A stretch of 64,000 bases of DNA from Microvirga sp. GTDB lineage: Bacteria > Pseudomonadota > Alphaproteobacteria > Rhizobiales > Beijerinckiaceae. The stretch is taken from contig JAQSWQ010000039.1 in NCBI GenBank assembly GCA_029266525.1, positions 1-64,000 of the forward strand. The letters run 5' to 3'. Under the pieces are notes generated by a model. The model made no database searches. It was not told where the DNA came from and worked only from the letters and a program-made list of their open reading frames with translations. Within the stretch, counting starts at the first letter, position 1. The number at the start of each line of letters is the position of its first letter. Below are positions 8,973 through 18,081 of the stretch, in pieces. A program made the position numbers and the translations under genes.

Positions 8973-10177
8973 CAGGCGGCCCCGCGCTGCGCCACCGACC
9001 GCATCTCGCGCTCGAGCGCCTCGCAGGTCCGCTCGAGCCGCTTGACGCCCTCGCCGATCTCCTCCTCGTCGATGATCAGCGGGGGCAGGAGCCGCACCAC
9101 GTTGTCCCCGGCGCTGACCGTGAGAAGCCTCTGCTCGCGGGCCGCGTTCATGAAGTCGTTGTTCGGCACATGGGTGCGAAGCCCGAGCAACAGGCCCCGG
9201 CCGCGGATCTCGGCGATCACGGCGGGATAGCGGTCGAGAAGCTCGGCGAGCCGCTGCTTCAGGAGCAGGGCCATGCGATTGACGTGGTCGAGGAAGCCCG
9301 GCTTGAGCGCGATGTCGAGCATGGCGTTGCCGACCGCCATGGCGAGCGGGTTGCCGCCGAAGGTCGAGCCGTGGCTGCCGACCGTCATGCCCTTCGCGGC
9401 CTCGCTCGTCGCGAGGCAGGCGCCCATGGGGAAGCCGCCGCCGATCGCCTTGGCGACCGCCATGATGTCCGGCGAGATGCCGGCCCACTCATGGGCGAAG
9501 AGCTTGCCGGTCCGCCCGACGCCGGTCTGGATCTCGTCCAGGATGAGAAGCAGGCCGCGCTCGTCGCAGAGCTCGCGCAAACCCCGCAGGCACTGCGTCG
9601 GCACGGCCCGGACGCCGCCCTCGCCCTGCACTGGCTCGATCAGGATCGCCGCGGTCTCGGGGCCGATCGCGTTATGCAGGGCCTCGTGGTCGCCGAACGG
9701 CACCTGGTCGAAGCCCTCGACCTTGGGCCCGAAGCCATCGAGATACTTCTTCTGCCCGCCGGCGGCGAGCGCCGCGAGGGTGCGGCCGTGGAAGGCGCCC
9801 TCGAAGGTGATGATGCGGTAGCGCTCGGGCTCGCCGTTCGCGGCGTGGTACTTGCGGGCGATCTTGATCGAGGCCTCGATGGCCTCCGCGCCCGAGTTCC
9901 CGAAGAACACGAGATCCGCGAAGGTGCTCTCCGTGAGGCGCCGGGCGAGGCGCTCGCCTTCGGGGATGCGGTACAGGTTCGAGCTGTGCCAGAGCTTCTT
10001 CGCCTGCTCGGTGATCGCCTCGACAAGATGCGGATGGGCGTGGCCGAGCGCATTCACCGCGATGCCGGCGCCGAAGTCGAGGTATCGCTCGCCCTCGCGA
10101 GTCTCCAGCCAGACACCCTCGCCCTTCTCGAAGGCGAGATCGGCGCGCGCATAGGTCGGCAGCAACGGCGAGTTCAC
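8972..10177 (-). CDS. argD: Acetylornithine aminotransferase
   Basis: This 401-residue class III PLP aminotransferase converts N-acetylglutamate semialdehyde to N-acetylornithine, the step before the ornithine used by the ArgF encoded next. Signatures: [18 protein letters not shown] (94-111), [20 protein letters not shown] (214-224) and the PLP Schiff-base lysine K243 in [15 protein letters not shown]. It could also act as succinyldiaminopimelate aminotransferase, as in several bacteria. It is first gene of argD-argF-hslO; a terminator for the upstream zapA transcript lies about 40 bp before the ATG, so the operon has its own promoter in the short gap. Confidence 0.95.
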   Translation of the reverse strand: MNSPLLPTYARADLAFEKGEGVWLETREGERYLDFGAGIAVNALGHAHPHLVEAITEQAKKLWHSSNLYRIPEGERLARRLTESTFADLVFFGNSGAEAIEASIKIARKYHAANGEPERYRIITFEGAFHGRTLAALAAGGQKKYLDGFGPKVEGFDQVPFGDHEALHNAIGPETAAILIEPVQGEGGVRAVPTQCLRGLRELCDERGLLLILDEIQTGVGRTGKLFAHEWAGISPDIMAVAKAIGGGFPMGACLATSEAAKGMTVGSHGSTFGGNPLAMAVGNAMLDIALKPGFLDHVNRMALLLKQRLAELLDRYPAVIAEIRGRGLLLGLRTHVPNNDFMNAAREQRLLTVSAGDNVVRLLPPLIIDEEEIGEGVKRLERTCEALEREMRSVAQRGAA

Positions 10178-10213
10178 GGCACCTCTCCTCGAGGCCGGCC
10201 CGGGACGAGCCGG

Positions 10214-10242
10214 AAAAACAAAGCGCCGCCTTCAGGGCGGCG
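10214..10242 (-). terminator. Rho-independent terminator of the zapA transcript
   Basis: Read on the minus strand, CGCCGCC and GGCGGCG form a perfect 7-bp stem around a 5-nt loop, followed by CTTTGTTTTT. It lies about 75 bp after the zapA stop and just before argD, so it separates the two units. Confidence 0.8.
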
Positions 10243-10318
10243 GCACTCCGCGGATTCTATGAATGCGTGCCCTCAAGTCAAATCCGGGCCGTTCCCTGCG
10301 CCGAATGCCGTTGGATGC

Positions 10319-10693
10319 TCAGGCCTGCGCAGCCGCCGGGACGCTGAGCGCCTTGACCAGACGCTCGATGCGCTCGGCCGTGCGGGTGAGCGCGTCGGTC
10401 ATCTGCGTCTCGAGCTCGCGCGAGCGCTCGTCGCCGGAAGACGCGAGGCTGCGCAACGCAGAAGTCTCCTCCTCGATCGCCGCGAGGCGCCGCCGGGTCT
10501 CGGCGAGCTCGTCGGCAAGCGTCAGCGCCGCCATGACGTGAAGGCGCATGTCCCCGATCTCTCCGAAGGAGTCGCGCAACGCCGAGATCTTGCCGTCGAA
10601 ATCGGCCGCGAGCCCCTCGAGATGCGCCTCCTCGCCTTCGCCGCAAGCCATGCGATAGCTGCGCCCTGCGATGGTGACCTGAACCTGCGGCAT
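10319..10693 (-). CDS. zapA: Cell division protein ZapA
   Basis: This 124-residue FtsZ-binding protein stabilises Z-ring protofilaments. The N-terminal domain MPQVQVTIAGRSYRMACGEG is the usual ZapA beta-hairpin; a predicted long coiled coil (about 60-110) follows, with DELAETRRRLAAIEEE. A very strong AGGAGGAGG ribosome binding site precedes the ATG. It is the second gene of a pair with the DUF4164 coiled-coil gene 13 bp upstream. The roughly 75-nt 3' region before the terminator is noncoding; in many proteobacteria 6S RNA follows zapA, but I cannot prove one here. Confidence 0.92.
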   Translation of the reverse strand: MPQVQVTIAGRSYRMACGEGEEAHLEGLAADFDGKISALRDSFGEIGDMRLHVMAALTLADELAETRRRLAAIEEETSALRSLASSGDERSRELETQMTDALTRTAERIERLVKALSVPAAAQA

Positions 10694-10706
10694 CGCCCCC
10701 CTCCTC

Positions 10707-10985
10707 CTACCCTGCCGCCTCGGCGCGATCGATCACCTCGCGCACGGCGCCGATCGCGCTGTGGACGCGCCGGCTCACGTCCGCAGTCGCGTTCTCGACG
10801 CGCTCGAGCCGAGCGGTCGCGCTTTCGAGCTCGACCGCAAGCCTGGCGCGGTCGTCCTGCATGATCTGGAGCTCGGTCTCGAGGTCGCCACGCCGCCGCT
10901 CGAAATCGAGCCGCCGGCCGACCGTCGCCTCGAGTGCGCCGAGCGCCGCCTCGAGCCGCCTGGTTGCCTCCGCGAGCTCCGCCAT
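10707..10985 (-). CDS. DUF4164 coiled-coil protein, zapA partner gene
   Basis: The 92-residue protein is almost entirely a predicted alpha-helical coiled coil, with heptad-like leucines from LAEATRRLEAALGALE to ARLERVENATADVSRRV. It matches the small DUF4164 proteins that sit directly upstream of zapA in Hyphomicrobiales. The position suggests a role in division or Z-ring assembly, but this is inference. A run of G residues serves as ribosome binding site. It is divergent from tkt across 209 bp. Confidence 0.75.
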   Translation of the reverse strand: MAELAEATRRLEAALGALEATVGRRLDFERRRGDLETELQIMQDDRARLAVELESATARLERVENATADVSRRVHSAIGAVREVIDRAEAAG

Positions 10986-11106
10986 GCGCCCCCCTGAATC
11001 GGTCGCGGAACGGTAGGACGGGAGCGCCAGCGCGGCAATCGCCGGAAGAGCGCTTTCCCGGAGCGTTTTCGGGCCGGCGCGAGCTCTTTTGTGCCTCGGC
11101 GGCGGG

Positions 11107-11134
11107 TTTGACTCGCGAGTCGCCCGTGATAACT
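11107..11134 (+). promoter_or_regulatory. Candidate promoter of the tkt-gap-pgk run, with overlapping palindrome
   Basis: TTGACT (11107-11112) is followed after 16 bp by TAACTA (11129-11134), with TG one base before the -10, an extended -10 arrangement. A perfect 12-bp palindrome GACTCGCGAGTC (11109-11120) overlaps the -35 box and could be a regulator site. This is the only promoter-like sequence I can see in the gap between the DUF4164 gene and tkt. Confidence 0.4.
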
Positions 11135-11194
11135 AGCCGCCGACCTTGACCGGGCGCTTCATCGTCCGCCCGCCGCCGCCTCCTGGACCGACTC

Positions 11195-13195
11195 GTGCAG
11201 CAAGCCGTCGCCGATCGCGTTTCCCATTCGGATCTCGCGAACGCGGTGCGCGCGCTCGCCATGGACGCGGTCGAGAAGGCGAAGTCCGGCCATCCGGGCC
11301 TGCCCATGGGCGCCGCCGATGTCGCGACGGTGCTCTTCACCAAGTTCCTGAAATACGACGCCGCCGACCCGCGCTGGCCCGACCGCGACCGCTTCGTGCT
11401 TTCGGCCGGCCACGGCTCGATGCTGCTCTACGCGCTCCTGCACCTCACCGGCGTCGAGGGCGTCACGGTCGACGAGCTGAAGCGCTTCCGCCAGCTCGAA
11501 TCGAAGACGCCGGGGCACCCCGAGAATTTCATGACCCCGGGCGTCGAGACCACCACCGGACCGCTCGGCCAGGGCATCGCGGCCGCGGTCGGTTTTGCGC
11601 TCGCCGAGCGCATGCTGAACGCCGAATACGGCGACGCCATCGTCGACCACTTCACCTATGTGCTCGCCTCGGACGGCGACCTCATGGAGGGGCTGAGCCA
11701 GGAGGCGATCGCGCTCGCCGGGCACCTCAAGCTCAACAAGCTCGTCGTCCTCTTCGACGACAACGGCATCTCGATCGATGGGCCGTTGTCGCTTTCGGAC
11801 TCGACCGACCAGGCGAAGCGCGTCGAGGCCTCGGGCTGGCACGCGATCCGGGTCGACGGCCACGACCCGGCAGCGGTCGCTCGCGCCATCCGACGGGCGC
11901 AGAGATCCGACCGGCCGACGCTGATCGCCTGCAGGACCACCATCGGCTACGGCGCGCCCAACAAGGCCGGCACGTCGAAGGCGCATGGCGAGCCGCTCGG
12001 GGCGGAGGAGTTGCAGGGCGCGAAGGCGGCGCTCGGCTGGAACGGCGCCGCCTTCGAGGTGCCGGACGATGTCCGCAAGGCCTGGACGCGCGCAGGCAAG
12101 CGCGGGCGCCGCGAGCGGCAGGCCTGGCAGGCGCGGCTCGACGCGCTCGCGCCCGAGCGGCGGCAGGAGTTCGAGCGGCGCATGAAGCGCGAGGTCCCCG
12201 CCGCGCTCGCGGAGGCGATCGCGGAGCTCAAGGCCCGCCTTGTCGCCGAACCGCAGGCGGTCGCGACCCGCAAGGCGAGCGAGATCGCGCTCGAAGCGGT
12301 GACCGAGGCCGTGCCGGAGCTGGTGCTCGGCTCGGCCGATCTCACGCCTTCGAACAACACCAAGACCAAGAACCTCAGGGCGATCGCGCCCGGCGATTAT
12401 GGCGGGCGCTACATCCATTACGGCATCCGCGAGCACGGCATGGCGGCGGCCATGAACGGGCTCGCGCTCCACGGCGGCTTCCGCCCGGCCGGCGCGACCT
12501 TTCTGGTCTTCACCGATTACGCGCGGCCCGCCATGCGGATCGCGGCGCTCGCCGGCATCCCGGCGATCTACGTCATGACGCATGACTCGATCGGCCTCGG
12601 CGAGGACGGGCCGACCCACCAGCCGGTCGAGCACCTCGCGGCGCTGCGTGCCATGCCGAACCTGCGCGTGTTCCGTCCCGCCGACGCGATCGAAATGGCG
12701 GAATGCTGGCAGCTCGCGCTCGAGCGGCACCAAGGCCCGACCGTGCTCGCGCTGACCCGTCAGGCACTGCCGCAGGTCCGCAAGGAGGCGGGCGGCGGAA
12801 ATCTTTGCGCCCGCGGCGGCTACGAGATCGAGCCAGCCGAAGGCAAGGCGAAGGCGACCATCTTCGCGTCCGGCTCGGAAGTCGAGATCGCGCTTGCCGC
12901 GCGGCGGATCCTGTCGGAGCGCGGCATGACGACACGCGTGGTTTCCGTGCCCTCCCTCGACCTCCTCCTCGCCCAGCCCGAACCAATCCGCCGCGAGATC
13001 GTTGGCGATGCGCCGGTCAAGGTTGCGGTCGAGGCCGCGGTCCGGTTCGGCTGGGACGCCCTGATCGGCCCCGACGGCGTCTTCGTCGGCATGAAGGGTT
13101 TCGGGGCGAGCGCGCCCTACAAGGATCTCTACAAGCACTTCGGGATCACGGCCGAAGCCGTGGCGGACCAGGTGCTCCGCACGCACAATCTTTGA
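11195..13195 (+). CDS. tkt: Transketolase
   Basis: This 666-residue thiamine-diphosphate enzyme transfers two-carbon units in the pentose phosphate (and, if present, Calvin) pathway. The N-terminus [32 protein letters not shown], the ThDP motif starting SDGDLMEG (GDG around 161) and the catalytic glutamate in YGIREHGMA (E413) are all present. Length is normal. The start is GTG; no ATG upstream is in frame, and the next ATG would remove conserved sequence. It heads a same-strand run with gap (13 bp), the coiled-coil membrane gene, pgk and fba. Confidence 0.96.
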   Translation: MQQAVADRVSHSDLANAVRALAMDAVEKAKSGHPGLPMGAADVATVLFTKFLKYDAADPRWPDRDRFVLSAGHGSMLLYALLHLTGVEGVTVDELKRFRQLESKTPGHPENFMTPGVETTTGPLGQGIAAAVGFALAERMLNAEYGDAIVDHFTYVLASDGDLMEGLSQEAIALAGHLKLNKLVVLFDDNGISIDGPLSLSDSTDQAKRVEASGWHAIRVDGHDPAAVARAIRRAQRSDRPTLIACRTTIGYGAPNKAGTSKAHGEPLGAEELQGAKAALGWNGAAFEVPDDVRKAWTRAGKRGRRERQAWQARLDALAPERRQEFERRMKREVPAALAEAIAELKARLVAEPQAVATRKASEIALEAVTEAVPELVLGSADLTPSNNTKTKNLRAIAPGDYGGRYIHYGIREHGMAAAMNGLALHGGFRPAGATFLVFTDYARPAMRIAALAGIPAIYVMTHDSIGLGEDGPTHQPVEHLAALRAMPNLRVFRPADAIEMAECWQLALERHQGPTVLALTRQALPQVRKEAGGGNLCARGGYEIEPAEGKAKATIFASGSEVEIALAARRILSERGMTTRVVSVPSLDLLLAQPEPIRREIVGDAPVKVAVEAAVRFGWDALIGPDGVFVGMKGFGASAPYKDLYKHFGITAEAVADQVLRTHNL

Positions 13196-13208
13196 GGAGC
13201 CTATCCAC

Positions 13209-14216
13209 ATGACGGTCAAGGTCGCGATCAACGGGTTCGGGCGCATCGGCCGCAACATCCTGCGCGCCATCGTCGAATCCGGACGCAAGGACATCGAGGT
13301 GGTGGCGGTGAACGACCTCGGACCGGTCGAGACCAACGCCCATCTCCTGCGCTTCGACAGCGTGCACGGCCGCTTCCCGAGCGAGGTCAAGGTCGAGGGC
13401 GACGCGATCGTGGTCGACGGGCGGAAGATCCGGGTCACCGCGATCAAGAACCCGGCCGAGCTGCCCCACAAGGAGCTCGGCGTCGACATTGCCATGGAGT
13501 GCACCGGCATCTTCACGGCGAAGGACAAGGCCAAGGCCCATCTCGACGCCGGCGCGAAGCGGGTGCTGGTCTCGGCGCCCGCCGACGGCGCCGACCTCAC
13601 CGTCGTCTACGGCGTCAACCACGACAAGCTCTCGAAGGACCACCAGGTCGTCTCGAACGCGTCCTGCACGACGAACTGCCTCGCGCCGGTCGCGAAGGTG
13701 CTGCACGACGCCGTCGGCATCGAGAAGGGCTTCATGACGACGATCCACTCCTACACCAACGACCAGCCCTCGCTCGACCAGATGCACAAGGACCTCTACC
13801 GGGCCCGCGCCGCGGCGCTCTCGATGATCCCGACCTCGACCGGCGCCGCGAAGGCGGTCGGCCTCGTGCTGCCGGAGCTCAACGGCAAGCTCGACGGCGT
13901 CTCGATCCGCGTGCCGACCCCGAACGTCTCCGTGATCGACTTCAAGTTCGTGGCGACGCGCGCGACCACCAAGGACGAGATCAACGACGCCGTGAAGCGC
14001 GCCTCGGAACAGCAGCTCAAGGGCGTCCTCGCCTATACGAACGCGCCGAACGTCTCGATCGACTTCAACCACGACCCCCACTCATCGACGTTTCACATGG
14101 ACGAGACCAAGGTCATGGACGGCACGCTCGTGCGGGTCATGGCCTGGTACGACAACGAATGGGGCTTCTCGAACCGCATGGCCGACACGGCGGTCGCGAT
14201 GGCGAAGCTGATCTGA
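13209..14216 (+). CDS. gap: Glyceraldehyde-3-phosphate dehydrogenase, type I
   Basis: The 335-residue enzyme oxidises glyceraldehyde 3-phosphate to 1,3-bisphosphoglycerate. [10 protein letters not shown] is the NAD(P)-binding loop, and [15 protein letters not shown] carries the nucleophile C153. [18 protein letters not shown] and [12 protein letters not shown] are conserved C-terminal motifs. GAGG ribosome binding site, 13 bp after tkt. The gap after the stop contains a perfect GC palindrome CCCGCCGGCGGG (14231-14242), which could trim or partly terminate the transcript before the next gene. Confidence 0.97.
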   Translation: MTVKVAINGFGRIGRNILRAIVESGRKDIEVVAVNDLGPVETNAHLLRFDSVHGRFPSEVKVEGDAIVVDGRKIRVTAIKNPAELPHKELGVDIAMECTGIFTAKDKAKAHLDAGAKRVLVSAPADGADLTVVYGVNHDKLSKDHQVVSNASCTTNCLAPVAKVLHDAVGIEKGFMTTIHSYTNDQPSLDQMHKDLYRARAAALSMIPTSTGAAKAVGLVLPELNGKLDGVSIRVPTPNVSVIDFKFVATRATTKDEINDAVKRASEQQLKGVLAYTNAPNVSIDFNHDPHSSTFHMDETKVMDGTLVRVMAWYDNEWGFSNRMADTAVAMAKLI

Positions 14217-14271
14217 CATCGATCCGGCCCCCCGCCGGCGGGTGTCGAACAAGCGATCGGAAGGCGAAATC

Positions 14272-14760
14272 ATGGCCGATTCTCCAACCACGAACCGTGT
14301 CGAGCCGATACTCGGGCCGGGTCCCGCTCCCTCCGCGCCGAGCGTCGAGGAGCTGAGGGCGGCGGTCGAGTCGGTCCCGTCGACGCCCCCGGCGGCCCCC
14401 GCCGTCGGCTATGCCGAGGCGCTGCCGCCGCGCACCGACCGGGCCGGCATCGACCAGCTCTCGCGCATCGAGGAAAAGGCGGCGCGGATCGAGGAGAAAT
14501 ACGCCCGCACCGAGACGCTCATGCAGCGCGTCCAGGACAAGGTCGAGGCGGCGACCGGCCGGATGTCGGAGGCCGCGCTGCAGTCCGACCTCGTCATCGT
14601 GCGCGAGCGCGTCGACGAATTGGCCCGCCGGGTGCGTCGCTTGCCGGGGCTCAACTCGCTCGTGTTCACGGCGCTGGTGACGGCGCTCTTGACCGCGGCG
14701 CTCACCGTCGCAGCGATCAAGTATCTTCCGGGAATCCTGCCGGGCATCCCGCCGCGATGA
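14272..14760 (+). CDS. Unknown coiled-coil protein with C-terminal membrane anchor, between gap and pgk
   Basis: The protein has 162 residues and I recognise no named domain. Order: proline/alanine-rich N-terminus (1-60), a charged predicted coiled coil ([19 protein letters not shown] through [16 protein letters not shown], about 65-130), then one hydrophobic segment, about 133-155 ([20 protein letters not shown]), with a short tail. A GTG 30 bp upstream is in frame, but GGAAGG 7 bp before ATG 14272 decides the start. Its stop overlaps the pgk start as ATGA, so it is coupled to pgk. The topology suggests a tail-anchored protein. A link to glycolysis is positional only. Confidence 0.75.
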   Translation: MADSPTTNRVEPILGPGPAPSAPSVEELRAAVESVPSTPPAAPAVGYAEALPPRTDRAGIDQLSRIEEKAARIEEKYARTETLMQRVQDKVEAATGRMSEAALQSDLVIVRERVDELARRVRRLPGLNSLVFTALVTALLTAALTVAAIKYLPGILPGIPPR

Positions 14761-15947
14761 GCTTTCGCACGCTCGACGACGCCGATGTGAAGGGCAAGCG
14801 CGTTCTTCTGCGCGTCGACCTCAACGTGCCCATGGAGGACGGGCGCGTCGCCGACGCCACCCGCATCGAGCGCATCCTCCCGACCATCCGGGAGATCGCG
14901 GAGAAGGGCGGCAGGGTCGTCCTCATCGCGCATTTCGGGCGGCCGAAAGGCCGCGACTCGAAGGAGTCGCTCAAGCCTGTCGTATCCGCCCTCTCGGAGC
15001 ATCTGGGTCAACCGGTTGCCTTCGCCGAGGACTGCATCGGCGAAGCGGCTGCCGAGGTGGTTAGGGCCATGAAGGACGGCGACATCCTGCTCCTCGAGAA
15101 CACCCGCTTCCATGCCGGCGAGGAGAAGAACGATCCGGCTTTCGCCAAGGAGCTCGCGAAGCTCGGCGACTTCTACGTCAACGACGCCTTCTCGGCTGCG
15201 CATCGCGCCCACGCCTCGACCGAGGGCCTCGCCCGTATCCTCCCGGCCTATGCCGGGCGCGCCATGCAGGCAGAGATCGAGGCGCTGACCAAAGGGCTCG
15301 AAGCGCCGGCCCGTCCGCTCGTGGCGGTGGTCGGCGGGGCCAAGGTCTCGACCAAGATCGATCTCCTCGAGAACCTCATCGGGAAGGTCGATGCGCTCGT
15401 CGTCGGCGGCGGCATGGCCAACACCTTTCTCAACGCCATCGATATCGGGATCGGCCGCTCGCTCGCCGAGAAGGATCTGGCCGCGACCGCGCAGCGCATC
15501 ATGGACCGGGCGCGCGAGACCAACTGCGCCATCATCCTGCCGGTCGACGCGGTGGTCGCGAACGAGCTCAAGGCCGGCGCGCCGCACCACACCTACGGCA
15601 TCGATGCAATCCCCTCCGACGGCATGATCCTCGACATCGGCTCGCAGTCGGTCGACCGCGTCAACGCCGCGATCAACGACGCTGCGACGCTTGTCTGGAA
15701 CGGCCCGCTCGGCGCCTTCGAGCACGCGCCCTTCGACCAGGGCACGGTCGCGGCGGCGCGCCACGCCGCCGAGCGCACGCAACAAGGCAAGCTCGTCTCG
15801 GTCGCCGGCGGCGGCGACACCGTGGCGGCGCTCAACCACGCCGGCGTCGCCGGCGAGTTCACCTATGTCTCCACCGCCGGCGGCGCCTTTCTGGAGTGGC
15901 TCGAGGGCAAGGCGTTGCCGGGGGTGGAGGCGTTAAGGAAGCGGTGA
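14757..15947 (+). CDS. pgk: Phosphoglycerate kinase
   Basis: The 396-residue two-domain kinase makes ATP and 3-phosphoglycerate from 1,3-bisphosphoglycerate, the product of the Gap encoded upstream. [19 protein letters not shown] and HFGRPKG are substrate-binding signatures of the N-domain; [18 protein letters not shown] and the C-terminal [15 protein letters not shown] bind nucleotide. Full length. It overlaps the preceding membrane-protein gene by 4 bp. Confidence 0.97.
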   Translation: MSFRTLDDADVKGKRVLLRVDLNVPMEDGRVADATRIERILPTIREIAEKGGRVVLIAHFGRPKGRDSKESLKPVVSALSEHLGQPVAFAEDCIGEAAAEVVRAMKDGDILLLENTRFHAGEEKNDPAFAKELAKLGDFYVNDAFSAAHRAHASTEGLARILPAYAGRAMQAEIEALTKGLEAPARPLVAVVGGAKVSTKIDLLENLIGKVDALVVGGGMANTFLNAIDIGIGRSLAEKDLAATAQRIMDRARETNCAIILPVDAVVANELKAGAPHHTYGIDAIPSDGMILDIGSQSVDRVNAAINDAATLVWNGPLGAFEHAPFDQGTVAAARHAAERTQQGKLVSVAGGGDTVAALNHAGVAGEFTYVSTAGGAFLEWLEGKALPGVEALRKR

Positions 15948-16030
15948 GCGCGCCGCTGCGCCCGTCCGTATGGCTGTGTTCCCTGCCCGCTGATAAGATG
16001 GACCAAGACCTTCTAGGAGGAACCTAGCCC

Positions 16031-16288
16031 GTGGCGGACAATGTCGAAGACGTGACGCACGAGATCCTCAAGGGAATCCAGGCGAGCATCACAACGTTGA
16101 ACGAACGCGTCGGCCAGCTCAGCGAGGAGTTCGGGCGGCGCTTCGAGCACCTTGAGGCGGGGCTGCGAAAGGACCGGCGCAATGTCGCTGGGATGCTCGT
16201 CATGATGCGTGCAACCGCCGGGGATTTCGATGAGCGCGTGACGGAGATCGAAGAGCGCGTCGCCACGCTCGAGGCGCGGGTGCAATAG
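16031..16288 (+). CDS. Small coiled-coil protein between pgk and fba
   Basis: This 85-residue acidic helical protein starts with GTG, 10 bp after a clear AGGAGG. The sequence ILKGIQASITTLNERVGQL and a C-terminal EIEERVATLEARV show heptad spacing, so a coiled-coil oligomer is likely. It resembles small hypothetical proteins often found next to toxin-antitoxin or metabolic genes in Hyphomicrobiales, none with a known function. It lies in the same direction as pgk (83-bp gap) and fba (40-bp gap), so co-transcription is likely. Confidence 0.65.
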   Translation: MADNVEDVTHEILKGIQASITTLNERVGQLSEEFGRRFEHLEAGLRKDRRNVAGMLVMMRATAGDFDERVTEIEERVATLEARVQ

Positions 16289-16328
16289 GCTGCGCAGCGC
16301 GCTCAAGAACACGACAGGAGGAAGAGGC

Positions 16329-17354
16329 ATGAACCTCGAACAGCTGAACAAGACCGCCGAAGCGATGGTCAAGCCCGGCAAGGGCATCCTCGCGGCCGAC
16401 GAGAGCTCGGGCACGATCAAGAAGCGCTTCGACACGATCGGCGTCGAATCGACCGCCGACAACCGGCGCGACTACCGCGAGCTGCTGTTCCGCTCGACGG
16501 AGGCCATGAGGAACTACGTCTCCGGCGTCATCCTCTATGACGAAACCATCCGCCAGAACGCCAAGGACGGCACCCCGCTCGTGAAGCTCATCGAGCAGGC
16601 GGGCTCGATCCCCGGCATCAAGGTCGACGCCGGCGCGAAGCCCCTGCCCTTCTGCCCGGGCGAGACCGTCACCGAGGGACTCGACGGCCTGCGCGAACGG
16701 CTCAAGGAGTATCACGGCCTCGGGGCGCGCTTCGCGAAGTGGCGCGCGGTCATCGACATCGGGCCGAACATCCCGAGCTACACCTGCATCAAGGCCAACG
16801 CCCACGCCCTCGCGCGCTACGCGGCGCTGTGCCAGGAGGCGGACGTGGTGCCGATCGTCGAGCCCGAGGTGCTGATGGACGGCGATCACGACATCGCGCG
16901 CTGCGCCGAGGTCACCGAATGGGTCCTCAAGGAGGTCTATCTCGAGCTCTACTACAACCGTGTCGTGCTCGAAGGCACGGTGCTGAAGCCGAACATGGTC
17001 ATCCCGGGCAAGAAGTCGGCCAAGAAGGCTTCCGCCGAGGAGGTGGCCGAGCGCACGATCCAGGTCCTGAAGCGCTGCGTGCCCGCCGCCGTGCCGGGCA
17101 TCGCCTTCCTCTCGGGCGGCCAGTCGGACGAGGAGGCGACGGCCCATCTCGACGCCATGAACCGGATCGGCGGCTTCCCCTGGAAGCTCACCTTCTCCTA
17201 CGGCCGCGCGCTGCAAGCCGCGCCGCAGAAGGCGTGGTCGGGCAGATCAGAGAACGTCGCCGCGGCGCAGCGCGCCTTCTCGCACCGGGCCAAGATGAAT
17301 GGCCTTGCCACGCTGGGGCAGTGGAAGAACGACCTGGAGAAAAAGGCCGCCTGA
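16329..17354 (+). CDS. fba: Fructose-bisphosphate aldolase, class I
   Basis: This 341-residue Schiff-base aldolase cleaves or forms fructose 1,6-bisphosphate. The type is class I, not the zinc class II: GKGILAADESSGTIKKRF at the N-terminus, TEGLDGLRERL, and EGTVLKPNMVIPG with Schiff-base lysine K220. LSGGQSDEEATAHLDAMN is also diagnostic. AGGAGG ribosome binding site. It ends at a rho-independent terminator. Together with tkt, gap and pgk it supplies central carbon interconversion. Confidence 0.95.
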   Translation: MNLEQLNKTAEAMVKPGKGILAADESSGTIKKRFDTIGVESTADNRRDYRELLFRSTEAMRNYVSGVILYDETIRQNAKDGTPLVKLIEQAGSIPGIKVDAGAKPLPFCPGETVTEGLDGLRERLKEYHGLGARFAKWRAVIDIGPNIPSYTCIKANAHALARYAALCQEADVVPIVEPEVLMDGDHDIARCAEVTEWVLKEVYLELYYNRVVLEGTVLKPNMVIPGKKSAKKASAEEVAERTIQVLKRCVPAAVPGIAFLSGGQSDEEATAHLDAMNRIGGFPWKLTFSYGRALQAAPQKAWSGRSENVAAAQRAFSHRAKMNGLATLGQWKNDLEKKAA

Positions 17355-17385
17355 TCCGCCTTTCGCCGCATTCTTTTTGAAAGAG

Positions 17386-17412
17386 ACGGGGCCCACGCGG
17401 CCCGTTCCTTTT
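17386..17412 (+). terminator. Rho-independent terminator after fba
   Basis: ACGGG-GCC and GGCCCGT pair with one bulged G around a CACGC loop and are followed by TCCTTTTG. It lies 31 bp after the fba stop and 12 bp before the next start, so the ThiE-like gene is either read through or has its own promoter. Confidence 0.7.
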
Positions 17413-17424
17413 GTTGCCCCCACG

Positions 17425-18081
17425 ATGACGGAGTCCATCGCTCGCCTCTATCTCGTCACGCCGTTGATCGAGGACGGGTCGCGATTCGCGCCGGCGCTGT
17501 CGCAGGCCTGCGCCGCGGGCGAGATCGCGGCCGTTCTGCTGCGCCTCGCGCCGGGCGACGAGCGCGCATCGGTCAACCGCGTCAAAGCGCTGGCGCCCGC
17601 CGCGCAGGAGCACGGAGCCGCGGTGCTCGTCACGGCGGCGGGCGAGGTCGATCTTGCCGCCGTGGCGACGCGAGGCGGCGCGGATGGCGTGCACCTGGCG
17701 GTCCCCGATCCGAACGCGGCGAGCGCGTTGCGCGAGCGGCTCAAGGACCGCAGCATCGGGGCGGGCGGACTACGCTCGAAGGACGATGCCATGACCATCG
17801 GCGAGGCCGGCATCGACTACCTGATGTTCGGCGAGCCGCGCGCCGACGGCTCCATGCCGGCGATCGAGACGGTCCTCGAGCGTGCCGCCTGGTGGGCCGA
17901 GATCTTCGAGACGCCCTGCGTGGCCTTCGCGCCCTCCCTCGCCCACCTGCCGCGGCTTGCCGCGACCGGCGCGGAATTCGTGGCGCTCGGCGACGCCGTC
18001 TGGACCCACGCCGAGGGTCCTGCGGCCGCGGTCCGCGCGGCTCTCGCCGCCCTGCCGGCTCCGGCCGAGGAGGCGCGCTGA
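17425..18081 (+). CDS. ThiE-like (thiamine phosphate synthase family) protein
   Basis: This 218-residue TIM-barrel protein has the general ThiE pattern: LYLVTPL near the N-terminus, GGADGVHLAVPDPNAAS for the DGVHL(G)Q.D strand, IGAGGLRSKDDAMTIGEAGIDYLMFGEP instead of the canonical GLSTHS...ADY.G.GP. The changes at the pyrophosphate-binding loop make true thiamine-phosphate synthase activity doubtful. The frame is open upstream into fba, but the ATG after the fba terminator is the only sensible start. No other thiamine gene is nearby. Its stop overlaps the next gene's start (TGATG). Confidence 0.7.
   Translation: MTESIARLYLVTPLIEDGSRFAPALSQACAAGEIAAVLLRLAPGDERASVNRVKALAPAAQEHGAAVLVTAAGEVDLAAVATRGGADGVHLAVPDPNAASALRERLKDRSIGAGGLRSKDDAMTIGEAGIDYLMFGEPRADGSMPAIETVLERAAWWAEIFETPCVAFAPSLAHLPRLAATGAEFVALGDAVWTHAEGPAAAVRAALAALPAPAEEAR

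Noticed and set aside
11159-13600. A very long open frame (813 codons) antisense to tkt and gap, and similar frames at 39932-42322, 44539-46404, 32817-34577 and 9170-10864
   Set aside because: They lie exactly opposite recognised genes with strong family motifs, have arginine/alanine/glycine/glutamate-rich translations with no domain, and are expected in DNA this rich in GC.
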